Positions 52,916 to 61,758 of a stretch of 64,000 bases of DNA are shown piece by piece. The notes beneath the pieces were generated by a model that was not told where the DNA came from, searched no databases, and was given only the letters and a program-made list of their open reading frames with translations. Source of the stretch: JAGQIB01 sp041393395 (lineage in GTDB: Bacteria; ARS69); the NCBI GenBank assembly GCA_041393395.1, contig JAWKKG010000002.1, forward strand, positions 124,001-188,000, given 5' to 3'. The position numbers and the translations under genes were made by a program. How positions within the stretch are numbered: the stretch's first letter is position 1; every line of letters begins with the position of its first letter.

Positions 52916-54153
52916 GACTCCCGCAGGTGATGCGCATCGCGAAGCGCGAGTACGTGGAGAGCGTGCGCAAGAAGTCGTTCGTGTTCGGTCTGATCGCCAC
53001 GCCGGTGCTGCTGCTGATGATGGTGGTGCTGCCGCTCGTGTCCGGTGCCCTGTTCGACGCGGACGAGGCGAGGATCGCCGTCGTGGATCCCACGGGCGAG
53101 ATCGGGCCGCGGCTCGCCGGCACGGACTGGCCGAGCGGAGACGGCGCGCGCACGCGCTCCGAGTTCGTGGTGTACGAGAGCAATGCACCTTCTCCCGAGA
53201 CGCTGGACGCGCTCGTGGCGGCCGGCGAGTACAGCGGCTGGCTGCGCGTGCCCGAGGACTTCGAGCAGACGGGCAAGTACGAGTACCGCAGCGAGTCGGT
53301 CACGAACGTGGCGCTCCTGCAGGCGCTGGAGACGCGACTCGATCAGCTCGCGGCGGAGCGGGAGGCGCGCCGTCTCGGGCTGGACGACGCGCAGGTCGAG
53401 CGCCTGCTCGCCGGCACGTCGCTGCGCACGATCCGTCTCGGCGCCGATGGAGCGTCCGAGGCCGACTTCACGCAGGTGTACCTGAAGGCCGTGGCGCTCG
53501 TGATGATCCTGTTCTTCGCGCTGATCCCCACCGGCCACATCCTCATGCGGTCCGTGATCGAGGAGAAGGCGAACCGCGTGATCGAGGTGCTCGTGTCCAG
53601 CGTGTCGCCGCTGGAGCTGATGACGGGGAAGGTGCTGGGCCTCGGTGCCGTGGGGCTCACGATGCTCGGCGTGTGGACGGTGGCGGGCACGCTGCTGTCG
53701 ATCCGGTTCGGGCGCGCGCTGCCGGTCGCGGGCGGAGAGCTCGCGGTGTTCGCGGCGTTCTTCGTGCCCGGTTACTTCCTGTTCGCCGCGCTGCTCGGCG
53801 GCATCGGCTCGGTGTGCCGCACCGAGCGCGACGCGCAGCCGTTCCTCACGCCGATCTCGATGACGATGCTGCTGCCGGTGATGATCGGGTTCGCGATCGC
53901 GCAGCAGCCGGATCACTGGCTCGCGCGCGCGCTCACGTTCTTTCCCCCGATGACGCCGAGCCTCGTGCTGTTCCGCTACGCGATCAAGCCGCCCCCGTTC
54001 GCGGAGATGGCCGCGGCGTGGGTCTTGCTCGTGGCGGGCACGGTGATCACGCTGATCGCGGCGTCGCGCGTGTTCCGCACCGGCATCCTCATGACGGGCA
54101 AGCGGCCGACGTTGCCGGAGCTGCTGCGCTGGGCGAGGGCGTCGGCGGGGTAG
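52912..54153 (+). CDS. ABC-2 type permease (NatB-like)
   Basis: 413 residues. One membrane helix near the N terminus (about 22-46, FVFGLIATPVLLLMMVVLPLV), a large extracytoplasmic domain (about 50-200), then five helices in the last half, including VALVMILFFALIPTG, FGRALPVAGGELAVFAAFFVPGY and ISMTMLLPVMIGF. VIEEKANRVIEVLVSSVSPLELMTGK (core EEKANRVIEVL) is the signature of NatB/YhaP-type permeases, which include sodium exporters. The ATGA overlap with the ATPase gene shows they form one unit. Confidence 0.9.
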   Translation: MRLPQVMRIAKREYVESVRKKSFVFGLIATPVLLLMMVVLPLVSGALFDADEARIAVVDPTGEIGPRLAGTDWPSGDGARTRSEFVVYESNAPSPETLDALVAAGEYSGWLRVPEDFEQTGKYEYRSESVTNVALLQALETRLDQLAAEREARRLGLDDAQVERLLAGTSLRTIRLGADGASEADFTQVYLKAVALVMILFFALIPTGHILMRSVIEEKANRVIEVLVSSVSPLELMTGKVLGLGAVGLTMLGVWTVAGTLLSIRFGRALPVAGGELAVFAAFFVPGYFLFAALLGGIGSVCRTERDAQPFLTPISMTMLLPVMIGFAIAQQPDHWLARALTFFPPMTPSLVLFRYAIKPPPFAEMAAAWVLLVAGTVITLIAASRVFRTGILMTGKRPTLPELLRWARASAG

Positions 54154-54297
54154 GGTTCGGGAATCCCGGATGCCGACCCGAGGTCGGCTCGAATACGTTC
54201 ATATCAATGGAGTCGACGTCCGGCGACTCCCCAGCGCGCCTCTCCCCCGCGCGCTCGCCGAGACTCCTTCCACGCTCGTTGCGGCCTCCGAGCGTCT

Positions 54298-54351
54298 GCG
54301 ACCGGATCCGCCGGTCGCTACTGCCCTCCCTCCCGGGAGACGCAAGATGCG
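54298..54351 (+). repeat. Hairpin leader repeat, copy 1
   Basis: 54 bp that recur at 59656-59709 with two mismatches. It contains an 8-bp hairpin GCGACCGG/CCGGTCGC with loop ATCCG and a second palindrome CTCCCGGGAG whose GGGAG half is the ribosome site for the ATG at 54347. Confidence 0.9.
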
Positions 54352-57300
54352 CAGGTTCTTGCAAGTCCTGGCACGAATCGTGCCCCCCCCCATTTCTGGA
54401 AACAGGTAGCGCGCTCGGAATCGCGGCACTCGCTCTGATACCCTGGTCCACAGCCCGGGCGGACGTTACCGACGCCCGGCTCTGGGAGCCCGCCGTGCAG
54501 ATGACGTTTGCCGAGTTCGACGTGCAGGTGCTGGCCAAGCAGCTCGCCCGCCGATCGGGTGGGGGGTTCCATCAGATCGTGGAAGCGTGGTCCGACAGCC
54601 TCGGTCGCAACAACGGCTTCGGCTGGTACCTCGAGGTCGGACCGTCCCTCGATTGGGCTTCGGCCTGGCAGGATCGCGAGCTGTTCACTTTCGTTCCCGA
54701 CACGACTGTCGGAAACAAGGTCCCGTACGGGCATTCCGACTTTCGCATGCTCGTCAGCAACGACGACGACGTACACGCGTTCTACGAGGCGAAGTTCTAT
54801 CCGCCCGATTCGATCCGAGCAATGGTCGCTTACAAACGTCGGGGTGGGGTGTCGTGGGACTCCGCGTCCGACCCGGTGTTTCTCGCTCCCGGCTGCGTGA
54901 GTGACTCGCCGCGCCCCTACTACGATAGCGAAACAGACATCATGCACCTGATGTTCACGGCGGCGGCTACCACGGGATGCTACCCCGCTCCTCCGTCCGG
55001 CACGGACCTGCAGGTCTATACGAGAAAGGCAGTGTCCGCCGCAGACTCCGCTTGGGCGCCGCTGACGTACATGTACCCGAGCATTGGCCTCGGTCCGATC
55101 GGGGGCGGTGTGTTCGCGGAAGCCGACACGGTGCACTTCTTCGGGAGTCGAACAGAGAACCAAAGCGGGTGGAAAGTCGTCACGGTGATCCACCGGAGCG
55201 GACTCCGCCCGCCCCCGGCGAGTACTGGACGTTCGCCCACGTCGATACGCTCGACTCTTTTCTGGTGCCTGGTGATGGCGATCCCCGATCGGAGCCCGAG
55301 GACCAGCCCACACCCTTCGAAGGGGCCAGCGGCGACTCCCTCTACGTGGCCTGGGCTCGACCGATGGGTACGACCGGCGCCGACGAGGTGATGTTCGCCG
55401 TCTACGATCTTCGGGACACTTTATGGACCCCGGACAACTGCCCCACGGGTAACTGCGGTTCGCTTCCCCCGTTCGGTCTCCAGCTCACGACGACGGATGA
55501 TTCCGCGGAGGACTCGTGGGATCCAAAGGTGGTCGTAGACGCGGCCGGCGCCGTTCACGTCTTCTATCGCGTCGGCGATCCCTCGACCCTGCAGCACTTG
55601 TTCAACTCTGGCGACCCGACCAACCTCGCGGACTGGAGCGAGCCGACGATCCTGTCGTTCGAGGAGGAGCACACGGCGAGACTGCCGACGGTGGTCGCCG
55701 ACGCTGACACCCTGTGGGTCGCGTACTCCGCTCAGTCTCTGACCGGATGCACGGCGAATTGCCGGCAGGGCTTCTTCAAGCTCGGCACCCGTCACGTGAA
55801 CTGGGGCGGCACGGTCAACGTCCGCTCGGACTTCGTCGTGGCGTCGGCCGGCACGCTCTCGATCGCGCCGGGCACCACGGTGATCGCGGGCGCGGCTCCC
55901 GTCGGAAACCTGGGCAATCGCGCGGACGACGTCGAGATCGTGGTGGGCGGAACCCTGCTCGCGGAAGGAACGTCGACCGAGGCGGTGACCTTCACCGGAG
56001 ATGTCGCGACCCCGGGATCCTGGGGAGGCATCTTGTTCCGCGACACCGCCGACGACTCGCCGAGTTCGATCTCGTACGCCGACTTCGAGTATCCGGAGTT
56101 CGCGGTGCAGGTCGACTCGCTGGCCGGGACGCTGTTTCGGCCCACGTTTGCGGGAGTCGCCCAGGCCGACGTCTACGTTGATCGGAGTACACGGTTGCCG
56201 CTGGGATCGGCCTGGTGGTTCGAATCCCCCGTGAGCATCCGCGTTGCTTCTGAGGACGCCGCCCAGCCGGGTGGTGACATCTCCATCACCATCGACGGCG
56301 ACCTGTACGCGCAGCCCGCGGGTGGCCGGGTGCAGGTTCTGTCCGCGTCCCCGACCGCAAGCGGGGAGGACTGGGAGGGGATGGTCGTCCGGTCTGCGGG
56401 CACGATCATCGCCTCGAACCTCGAGATCGGGCACTGCCGCAATCCCCTGACTCTGCTTGCCGCGGACCACGCGCAGCTCTTCGACAGTGAACTTCACACC
56501 TTCGCGGGAGACGGTGTGTTCGACTGGGGCTCAGATGCGCGCATCGAGCGATGCCTCATTTGGAACGGCGGGCTCGATGTGCAGGCGAGCGCTGGATCCG
56601 CGATTCGCAGCATCAGCTCGGCGACTTGGGCTCTTGCCGACACCATCGACGGTCGGTTTTCGCACGGAATCTGGAGCTCGTATTCATACGGATTCTGCAC
56701 CGCGGCCCCGATTCCGCTCGGGAAGACCATCCAGATCGACGGGAATGTGATCCGAGGCCCCGGCGTCGAACACCCTTCGGAGACGGGACGCGGACTGTAC
56801 GTCGAGTGGATCTGTCACGGAATCGACGCGCTGGTGTCGGACAACTGTGTCTCGCAGTGGCCGCAGCAGGGCATCTCGCTCTCCAATGCGGCCAACACCC
56901 AGGTCGCGTGCAACTGGGTGGACAGTACGGAAGTCGGACTGAAACATTTCCGGGGCGATCATGTTCCCTCGGGTGACGCGGACGTCCAGTTCCGACGGAA
57001 CGTTGTCAGTGCCTGGGAGACTCGCGGCATCAACGTGACCTCTCCGGAGGGGTTCGAAATGGCGGATCTCTCCACAGCGGCGCGGAACGAGGTGCGCCAG
57101 GATGGCCAGGACGACACCTTCGTTCGGTTTCGCCCCACGAGCAGCACGCAAGGTGCCGAGTTCGATGTGAGCAACCAGCTCTGGGTTGACCCCACCGGCG
57201 CCGTTCTCACGGATCCTGCGGACGTGCTCACCGACTGCGACTTCAACCTGCTGTCGCCCATCGTGATCACCTCGCTGCTGACGTCCCAGGAGCGCTGCGC

Positions 57301-57673
57301 GAGCATAGCGACGTGCCCAGGAAGCTCGCAGGCGGTGGCCCGGCGAGGCGCAGACCGCGCACCGGAACCAGGAGCAGAACGTGGCGACCCGCCACGCCGT
57401 TTCGAGAGCTTCGTGGAAACGGTGGCCGGGCGAGCGCGAGTCGTGCTGGCCGGTCCGGCGGACACGGAGCCGCCCGTGCAGGGGCGTGTCTACGACGTCG
57501 CCGGGCGTCTCGTTCAGGAGGTCCATGGCACCTTGGTGTCTCCCGGTCGGTACGTGCTCGAATGGAACGGCTCGACTGGGGCAGGCCATCAAGCGGCAGA
57601 CGGTGTGTACTTCTTGCGCGTCGAAGCCCCGGGCCATCATCGAACGCACAAGATCGTCCGGATCCGGAGGTAG
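54347..57673 (+). pseudogene. Secreted beta-propeller/beta-helix surface protein broken by two compensating frameshifts
   Basis: A gene of about 1108 codons read in three segments. The ATG at 54347 leads into a run of nine Cs (54383-54391); only with one C fewer does the frame continue into a signal-peptide core (ALGIAALALIPW) and the mature protein. A second shift near 55200-55215, in a C-rich stretch (CGCCCGCCCCC), returns to the first frame. Content: signal peptide, a sialidase-like propeller (AVHVFYRVGD), a beta-helix region with coils such as SISYADFEYPEFAVQ and RIERCLIWNGG, and a C-terminal FlgD/T9SS-type domain (RVYDVAGRLVQE...GVYFLRVEAPG). It could be a pseudogene, a phase-variable gene, or contain sequencing errors at C runs. 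Confidence 0.75.
54383..54391 (+). repeat. Poly-C tract (9 C) at the frameshift
   Basis: Nine consecutive Cs 36 bp after the ATG. Runs of this length are typical sites of slipped-strand phase variation and also of sequencing error. Confidence 0.9.
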
Positions 57674-57675
57674 CC

Positions 57676-58980
57676 ATGCGACGACTTTCGATTTCGGGCG
57701 GAGTGATCGCCCTTCTCTCGACAGGGTTCGCTTCGATCGACGTGGCTTCCGCGACGACTCTACGGGTCCCCGAGGACTTCCCGACCATTCAAGCGGCCGT
57801 GGACGCGGCGGGTCCGATCGACGTCGTGGACGTCGCCCCGGGCACGTGGTCGGACGCGGAGACGCGTTCCGTCTGGAACGGCGGGATGTACGTCAACGTC
57901 CGGTCGGTCGTGTTCTTGAAACCGGGAATCACCGTGCGCTCTCGGAGTGGCGCCGAAGCCACGGTCATCGACCTGTCGCTGAACCCCGGTCCGGGGTTCC
58001 AGACCCCCGTGGTCTATCCGGGACAACAGGCGGGGCCCGCGACGATCCAGGGCTTCACGGTGCTCGGAGCCGGCTCGGGCGGAGGCGGCATCAGTTCCCT
58101 CGCGGCGCAGAAGCTCATCGTCCGCGACTGCATCGTGCGGGACATCCACACCGGGGGACGTGCGATCACGACGGCCAACGGCGGTGGGCTGGAGATCTAC
58201 GACACCCTCGTGGAGAACGTCACCTTGCTCGGCGGCACCGCGGTCCGCGCCATCAGCGGCGGAAGTCTGAAGATGATCCGGACTACGATTCGCGACAACT
58301 CGGCGGGTGGGGTCTACTCCACGGTTCCGACGATCCTCGAGGATTGCAACTTCGTCCGGAATCGGACGACGCAAGTGGGAGCAGGAGCCAACCTCCAGGG
58401 GCCGTCCGAAGTCACGCGGTGTCTGTTTCAGGAGAATGTCTCGCTGGAGGATCCAGGCGGGGGATTGGTCGTCTCGTCGTCACCCGCTGTAGTCGAGGGA
58501 TGCACTTTCGCTCGCGATTCCTGCGGCGCCACGGGAGCGGCGGCGGGGATGTGGGTGGCTTATGCGCCGGGACTCTCGGTGATTCGCAACAACACATTCG
58601 TCGGGTGCCATTCTCCGGTCTTCCCTGCATCTGCGTTCGGCGTGTCCAGTAGCGTCGTCGAGTTCTCGAACAACATCGTCGCTGGCAGCACCGGATCGGC
58701 CGCACTGCACAACGTTGGTGGCACGATCACGGGGGGCTGCAACGACTACTGGAACAACGAGGAAGGGGACTTCGAGGCCTGGACCCCGCTCCCCACCGAC
58801 TTGTCCGCCGATCCACTCTTTTGCGATCCCGAAGCTCACGATTTCCGACTGCACAGCAACTCTCCTTGCGCGCCGGATCAGAACCCGACCTGCGGTCAGG
58901 TCGGAGCTTGGTCCGTCGCGTGCGGTTCCGTGTCCATCGAGCCCCTGTCCTGGGGGCGAATCAAGGGGGCGTACCGATGA
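57676..58980 (+). CDS. Secreted beta-helix protein with WGRxK tail (cassette 1, first gene)
   Basis: 434 residues. GGAGG 5 bp before the ATG. Signal peptide 1-26 (cleavage near DVASA). A conserved opening TTLRVPEDFPTIQAAVDAA is the start of a pectate-lyase-like beta-helix; the coils continue with LKMIRTTIRDNSAGG, ILEDCNFVRN and VVEGCTFARD. A late segment, NDYWNNEEGDFEAW...DLSADPLFCDP, is shared with the second cassette and with the first beta-helix protein of the window. It ends SIEPLSWGRIKGAYR. The stop codon overlaps the ATG of the next gene. Probable surface-exposed or released structural protein. Confidence 0.85.
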   Translation: MRRLSISGGVIALLSTGFASIDVASATTLRVPEDFPTIQAAVDAAGPIDVVDVAPGTWSDAETRSVWNGGMYVNVRSVVFLKPGITVRSRSGAEATVIDLSLNPGPGFQTPVVYPGQQAGPATIQGFTVLGAGSGGGGISSLAAQKLIVRDCIVRDIHTGGRAITTANGGGLEIYDTLVENVTLLGGTAVRAISGGSLKMIRTTIRDNSAGGVYSTVPTILEDCNFVRNRTTQVGAGANLQGPSEVTRCLFQENVSLEDPGGGLVVSSSPAVVEGCTFARDSCGATGAAAGMWVAYAPGLSVIRNNTFVGCHSPVFPASAFGVSSSVVEFSNNIVAGSTGSAALHNVGGTITGGCNDYWNNEEGDFEAWTPLPTDLSADPLFCDPEAHDFRLHSNSPCAPDQNPTCGQVGAWSVACGSVSIEPLSWGRIKGAYR

Positions 58981-59591
58981 AACCGCGTGCGATCTCGCTC
59001 GTCCTCGCAGTGCTCGCCGCTGCCACCTCCGTCCACGCCGAGACTCAGGTCTTCCCGTGCACGGAGCAGGCGGTGATCACCAGCGGCGCGGGTCTGGGGC
59101 GTCTTCTCTTCCGATTCGATGGCACGACGGTCCTGCGCGATGAACTCGTCACGGCGGCGTGGCTCGATGTCTCCTGTTCGAACGCATCTGGCGACGCCCT
59201 CACCGTGCGGATGGCTCCGCTGGATCGGGCCTGGTCGGTCGGATCCGTGACCTGGACGTCTCCGTGGCACGACGCCGGCGGCGATCTCGCTCGAGCGTTC
59301 GTAACGACCGAGGACGTCGCGTCCAGTTCGGTCCGCCTGAACGTGACGGAGTGGGTGCGCAGTCACCTCGCCGGAGAGGTCGCGGACTACGGCCTCATGC
59401 TCACGGTCGACGACGGGGCGCGAGGGGGTCTTACCTCCAACGAACGAGCGATATTCGGCGATCCGCCGGTCGCCACGCTGACGATCGAGTTCCGTAGCTT
59501 GACGGCTCAAGGGATCGAAGGCGGGCCCCGCGCCTACTTGGCGCGTCGTGAGGCGCGCGTCGCGGCCGATCGGGCGGACCGGTTGAGGTAG
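58977..59591 (+). CDS. Secreted DNRLRE-like beta-sandwich protein (cassette 1, second gene)
   Basis: 204 residues, ATGA overlap with the preceding gene. Signal peptide 1-21. The rest resembles DNRLRE/CBM-type beta-sandwich domains: RLLFRFDGTTVLRDELVTAAWLDV, TWTSPWHDAGGD, VRLNVTEWVRSHLAGEVADYGLML. The C-terminal phrase FRSLTAQGIEGGPRAYLARRE is matched by the second-cassette partner (RSLTARGYHGGAKALLDRK). Coupled translation with a beta-helix protein, seen twice, suggests the two products act together at the surface, perhaps as a complex. No catalytic residues are apparent. Confidence 0.75.
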   Translation: MKPRAISLVLAVLAAATSVHAETQVFPCTEQAVITSGAGLGRLLFRFDGTTVLRDELVTAAWLDVSCSNASGDALTVRMAPLDRAWSVGSVTWTSPWHDAGGDLARAFVTTEDVASSSVRLNVTEWVRSHLAGEVADYGLMLTVDDGARGGLTSNERAIFGDPPVATLTIEFRSLTAQGIEGGPRAYLARREARVAADRADRLR

Positions 59592-59655
59592 CGGACTCGG
59601 CGAGGCTGTCCGTCGCCCGGCGATGACCGCCTGGGCTTCGCTGAAGTTCTCGTCG

Positions 59656-59709
59656 GCGACCGGATCCGCCGGTCGCACCTGCCCTCCCTCCCGGGAGACG
59701 CAAGATGCG
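59656..59709 (+). repeat. Hairpin leader repeat, copy 2
   Basis: Matches 54298-54351 at 52 of 54 positions, including the GCGACCGG/CCGGTCGC hairpin, the CTCCCGGGAG palindrome and an ATG (59705). The ATG opens a frame continuous with the beta-helix gene, 22 codons before its likely start at 59771. Confidence 0.9.
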
Positions 59710-59770
59710 AGGCCCTCGATCGATTGCACGCCGGAGACTTGTGTGCGGCGCGGCGACTGGTGGTGATCCG

Positions 59771-61042
59771 ATGAGATTGCGAATCACTCTCGCCGCGGGG
59801 ATCGTCTTCGGTGTCGGCCTTGCTGCGGCCGACGCGAGCATCCTCCGGGTTCCTGAGGACTACTCGTCTGTCCTCGCGGCGGTCGACGCCGCGGTTTCGG
59901 GCGACAGCGTGCTCGTTCAGCCGGGCACTTGGACCGACACGGCGATCCGGATCGCTCCCACCGGAGCGTACGTCAAGTCCACGCTGTTCGTGAAGCCGGG
60001 CATCACCGTGCTGGGGCTCGGTGGACCGGAGGTCACGACGCTCGATGTTGGTCCGGAAGTTGGTGCGTTCGCCGTGACGATTACAAACAATGCTCCTGGC
60101 TCGGCGCCGTCGTACGTGATTGGCTTCACCATCACGGGTGGCGGGACAGGTGTTGGCGGATACGGCGGATCTCCCCTGGAGCTCCACGATTGCCGGATCG
60201 TCGACAATCCGCGGCAGGCGGCCAACATCGCCTACACCCGCTTGACCTTGGTCGGAGGAACAATCACGGGAAATGCAGAGGGTCAGTCGAGCCCGCAGTG
60301 GGGATGTGTGTTCGGCCACGAAAGCGCCTTGGAACTGCGACAAGTCACGATCGAACGAAACTCAAACGTCTTCGGTGTCGTTTTCGATAGCCAACCACAG
60401 TCTGTTCGCTTGATCGACTGCACGTTTCTCGACCAGACGCTCGCCTGCCGCGTCTGGGACTGCCCGGACTTCGTGGTCGAGAACTGCTCGTTCGTCCGGT
60501 GTTCGGACGGTGGCATTCAAGTGCGAAACTGCCAGGGTCGGATCGAGTTCACGACGTTCGCTTATGACACGTCCGGGGCGGGTGGGGGAGCCCAGCTGAG
60601 TCGCTCGACGATCGAAGTCAGCAACAACACGTTCTATCGCTGCCACACCGACGGATCCGCCGCCGCACTGTCCGTTTCGTTCACGGACGGCGGCGTCCAC
60701 AACAACATCTTCACGGGCTGCACGACACCCCGCGGCACGGTCTCCTTCGGCGGCGGCACCCAGCACCCCTCCACCGGCTGCAACCTCTTCTGGGACAACG
60801 AGGGCGACGACTTCTGGAACGACTGGGTCCCCGCCCCCACCGACATCGAGGCGGACCCCGAGTTCTGCAACGAAACCGTCCTCGACCTGACGCTGCACTC
60901 CACGTCCCCCGCCGCCTCCGCGAACTCCGCCTGCGGTCTCCTCGGCGCGTTCGATGTCGGCTGCGGCTCCGTCTCCGTCGACGCCACGAGCTGGGGTCGC
61001 CTCAAGAACCTCTACCGGAGCTCGGATCATGAAGACCGCTAG
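59771..61042 (+). CDS. Secreted beta-helix protein with WGRxK tail (cassette 2, first gene)
   Basis: 423 residues from the ATG at 59771, which begins a signal peptide (MRLRITLAAGIVFGVGLAAADA); starting at 59705 inside the hairpin repeat would add 22 basic residues. ILRVPEDYSSVLAAVDAA opens the beta-helix, and IEFTTFAYDTSG, VENCSFVRCSDGG and CNLFWDNEGDDFWNDW follow. The tail is VSVDATSWGRLKNLYR plus SSDHEDR, an extension created by the 14-bp overlap with the next gene. Third codon positions are mixed up to about 60715 and almost all G/C after that, so the C-terminal part may have a different origin. Confidence 0.82.
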   Translation: MRLRITLAAGIVFGVGLAAADASILRVPEDYSSVLAAVDAAVSGDSVLVQPGTWTDTAIRIAPTGAYVKSTLFVKPGITVLGLGGPEVTTLDVGPEVGAFAVTITNNAPGSAPSYVIGFTITGGGTGVGGYGGSPLELHDCRIVDNPRQAANIAYTRLTLVGGTITGNAEGQSSPQWGCVFGHESALELRQVTIERNSNVFGVVFDSQPQSVRLIDCTFLDQTLACRVWDCPDFVVENCSFVRCSDGGIQVRNCQGRIEFTTFAYDTSGAGGGAQLSRSTIEVSNNTFYRCHTDGSAAALSVSFTDGGVHNNIFTGCTTPRGTVSFGGGTQHPSTGCNLFWDNEGDDFWNDWVPAPTDIEADPEFCNETVLDLTLHSTSPAASANSACGLLGAFDVGCGSVSVDATSWGRLKNLYRSSDHEDR

Positions 61043-61658
61043 AACGCATTCGATCGCGCTCCTCGCGCTCGCCGCCATCCTGGGCGCAGTCGCTCCTTCC
61101 CGGGCGAGCGAGCCGACTCTCTCCCTCTCGCGCACGGTGATCACGGACTCCTACGGCCGCTCCCGGATCCTGTTCGAGATCCCGTCGTTGCAGGAGTACC
61201 GCGAGGAGTGGGTCTCCTCCGCCACCTTGATCCTCGACCTGCCTCCCGGATCCTTCCCGGGCGAAGTCGAGCTCCTGGTGGACGCCGTCGCGACCCCGTG
61301 GGGCGGAAGTGCCACGTGGAGTTCGCCGTGGACTCACCCCGGCGGCGACGTGGAAGGGCAGACCGGCGACGGCACCACCCTGGCCGCCGGACCGTCCCCG
61401 TCTCAGGTCCGACTCGACGTGACCACCGCGCTCCGCGGCATGGTGGAGGGCGACCTCGGCGAGTACGGACTCATCGTGTACCCGTCCGATCCCGCGAAGC
61501 CGGGGTTCACGGCCGCGGAATCCCAGGTGCTCGCCTCCGCCAGCGGGACGCTGGCGCTGCGGGTCCGCAGCCTCACCGCGCGCGGCTACCACGGGGGAGC
61601 CAAGGCGCTCCTGGATCGCAAGCGCAGCGCCCGACTCCTGGAGGACCATCCGCAGTAG
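61029..61658 (+). CDS. Secreted DNRLRE-like beta-sandwich protein (cassette 2, second gene)
   Basis: 209 residues. Signal peptide 1-26 (cleavage near PSRAS). Paralogue of the product at 58977-59591: SRILFEIPSLQEYREEWVSSATLIL, TWSSPWTHPGGD, VRLDVTTALRGMVEGDLGEYGLIV and the C-terminal RSLTARGYHGGAKALL. It overlaps the beta-helix gene by 14 bp, repeating the gene order of cassette 1. It ends with a charged helix (RKRSARLLEDH) in place of a WGRxK tail. Confidence 0.75.
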   Translation: MKTARTHSIALLALAAILGAVAPSRASEPTLSLSRTVITDSYGRSRILFEIPSLQEYREEWVSSATLILDLPPGSFPGEVELLVDAVATPWGGSATWSSPWTHPGGDVEGQTGDGTTLAAGPSPSQVRLDVTTALRGMVEGDLGEYGLIVYPSDPAKPGFTAAESQVLASASGTLALRVRSLTARGYHGGAKALLDRKRSARLLEDHPQ

Positions 61659-61692
61659 CGCCGCAACCTCCTCCTCGCACGCTTCGAGCAAT

Positions 61693-61735
61693 GAAGAAGG
61701 GCAGGCCGTCCTCGACGACCTGCCCTCGCTTCTTC
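61693..61735. terminator. Bidirectional terminator between convergent genes
   Basis: GGGCAGG/CCTGCCC (61699-61705 with 61719-61725) with an inner CGTC/GACG stem and an outer GAAGAA/TTCTTC pairing. On the minus strand it is followed by TTCTTCATT, so it serves the downstream minus-strand gene best. Confidence 0.65.
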
Positions 61736-61758
61736 AGCTCTCTCCGCCCGCGTCTCCG

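Noticed and set aside
54172..54188. A 7-bp perfect hairpin after the ABC permease gene, as intrinsic terminator
   Set aside because: No T-tract follows (TCGAATACG), so I cannot support termination.
57523..57540. A second sigma54 promoter (TGGCACCTTGG) before the cassette 1 beta-helix gene
   Set aside because: It lies inside coding sequence and lacks GC 10 bp after GG.
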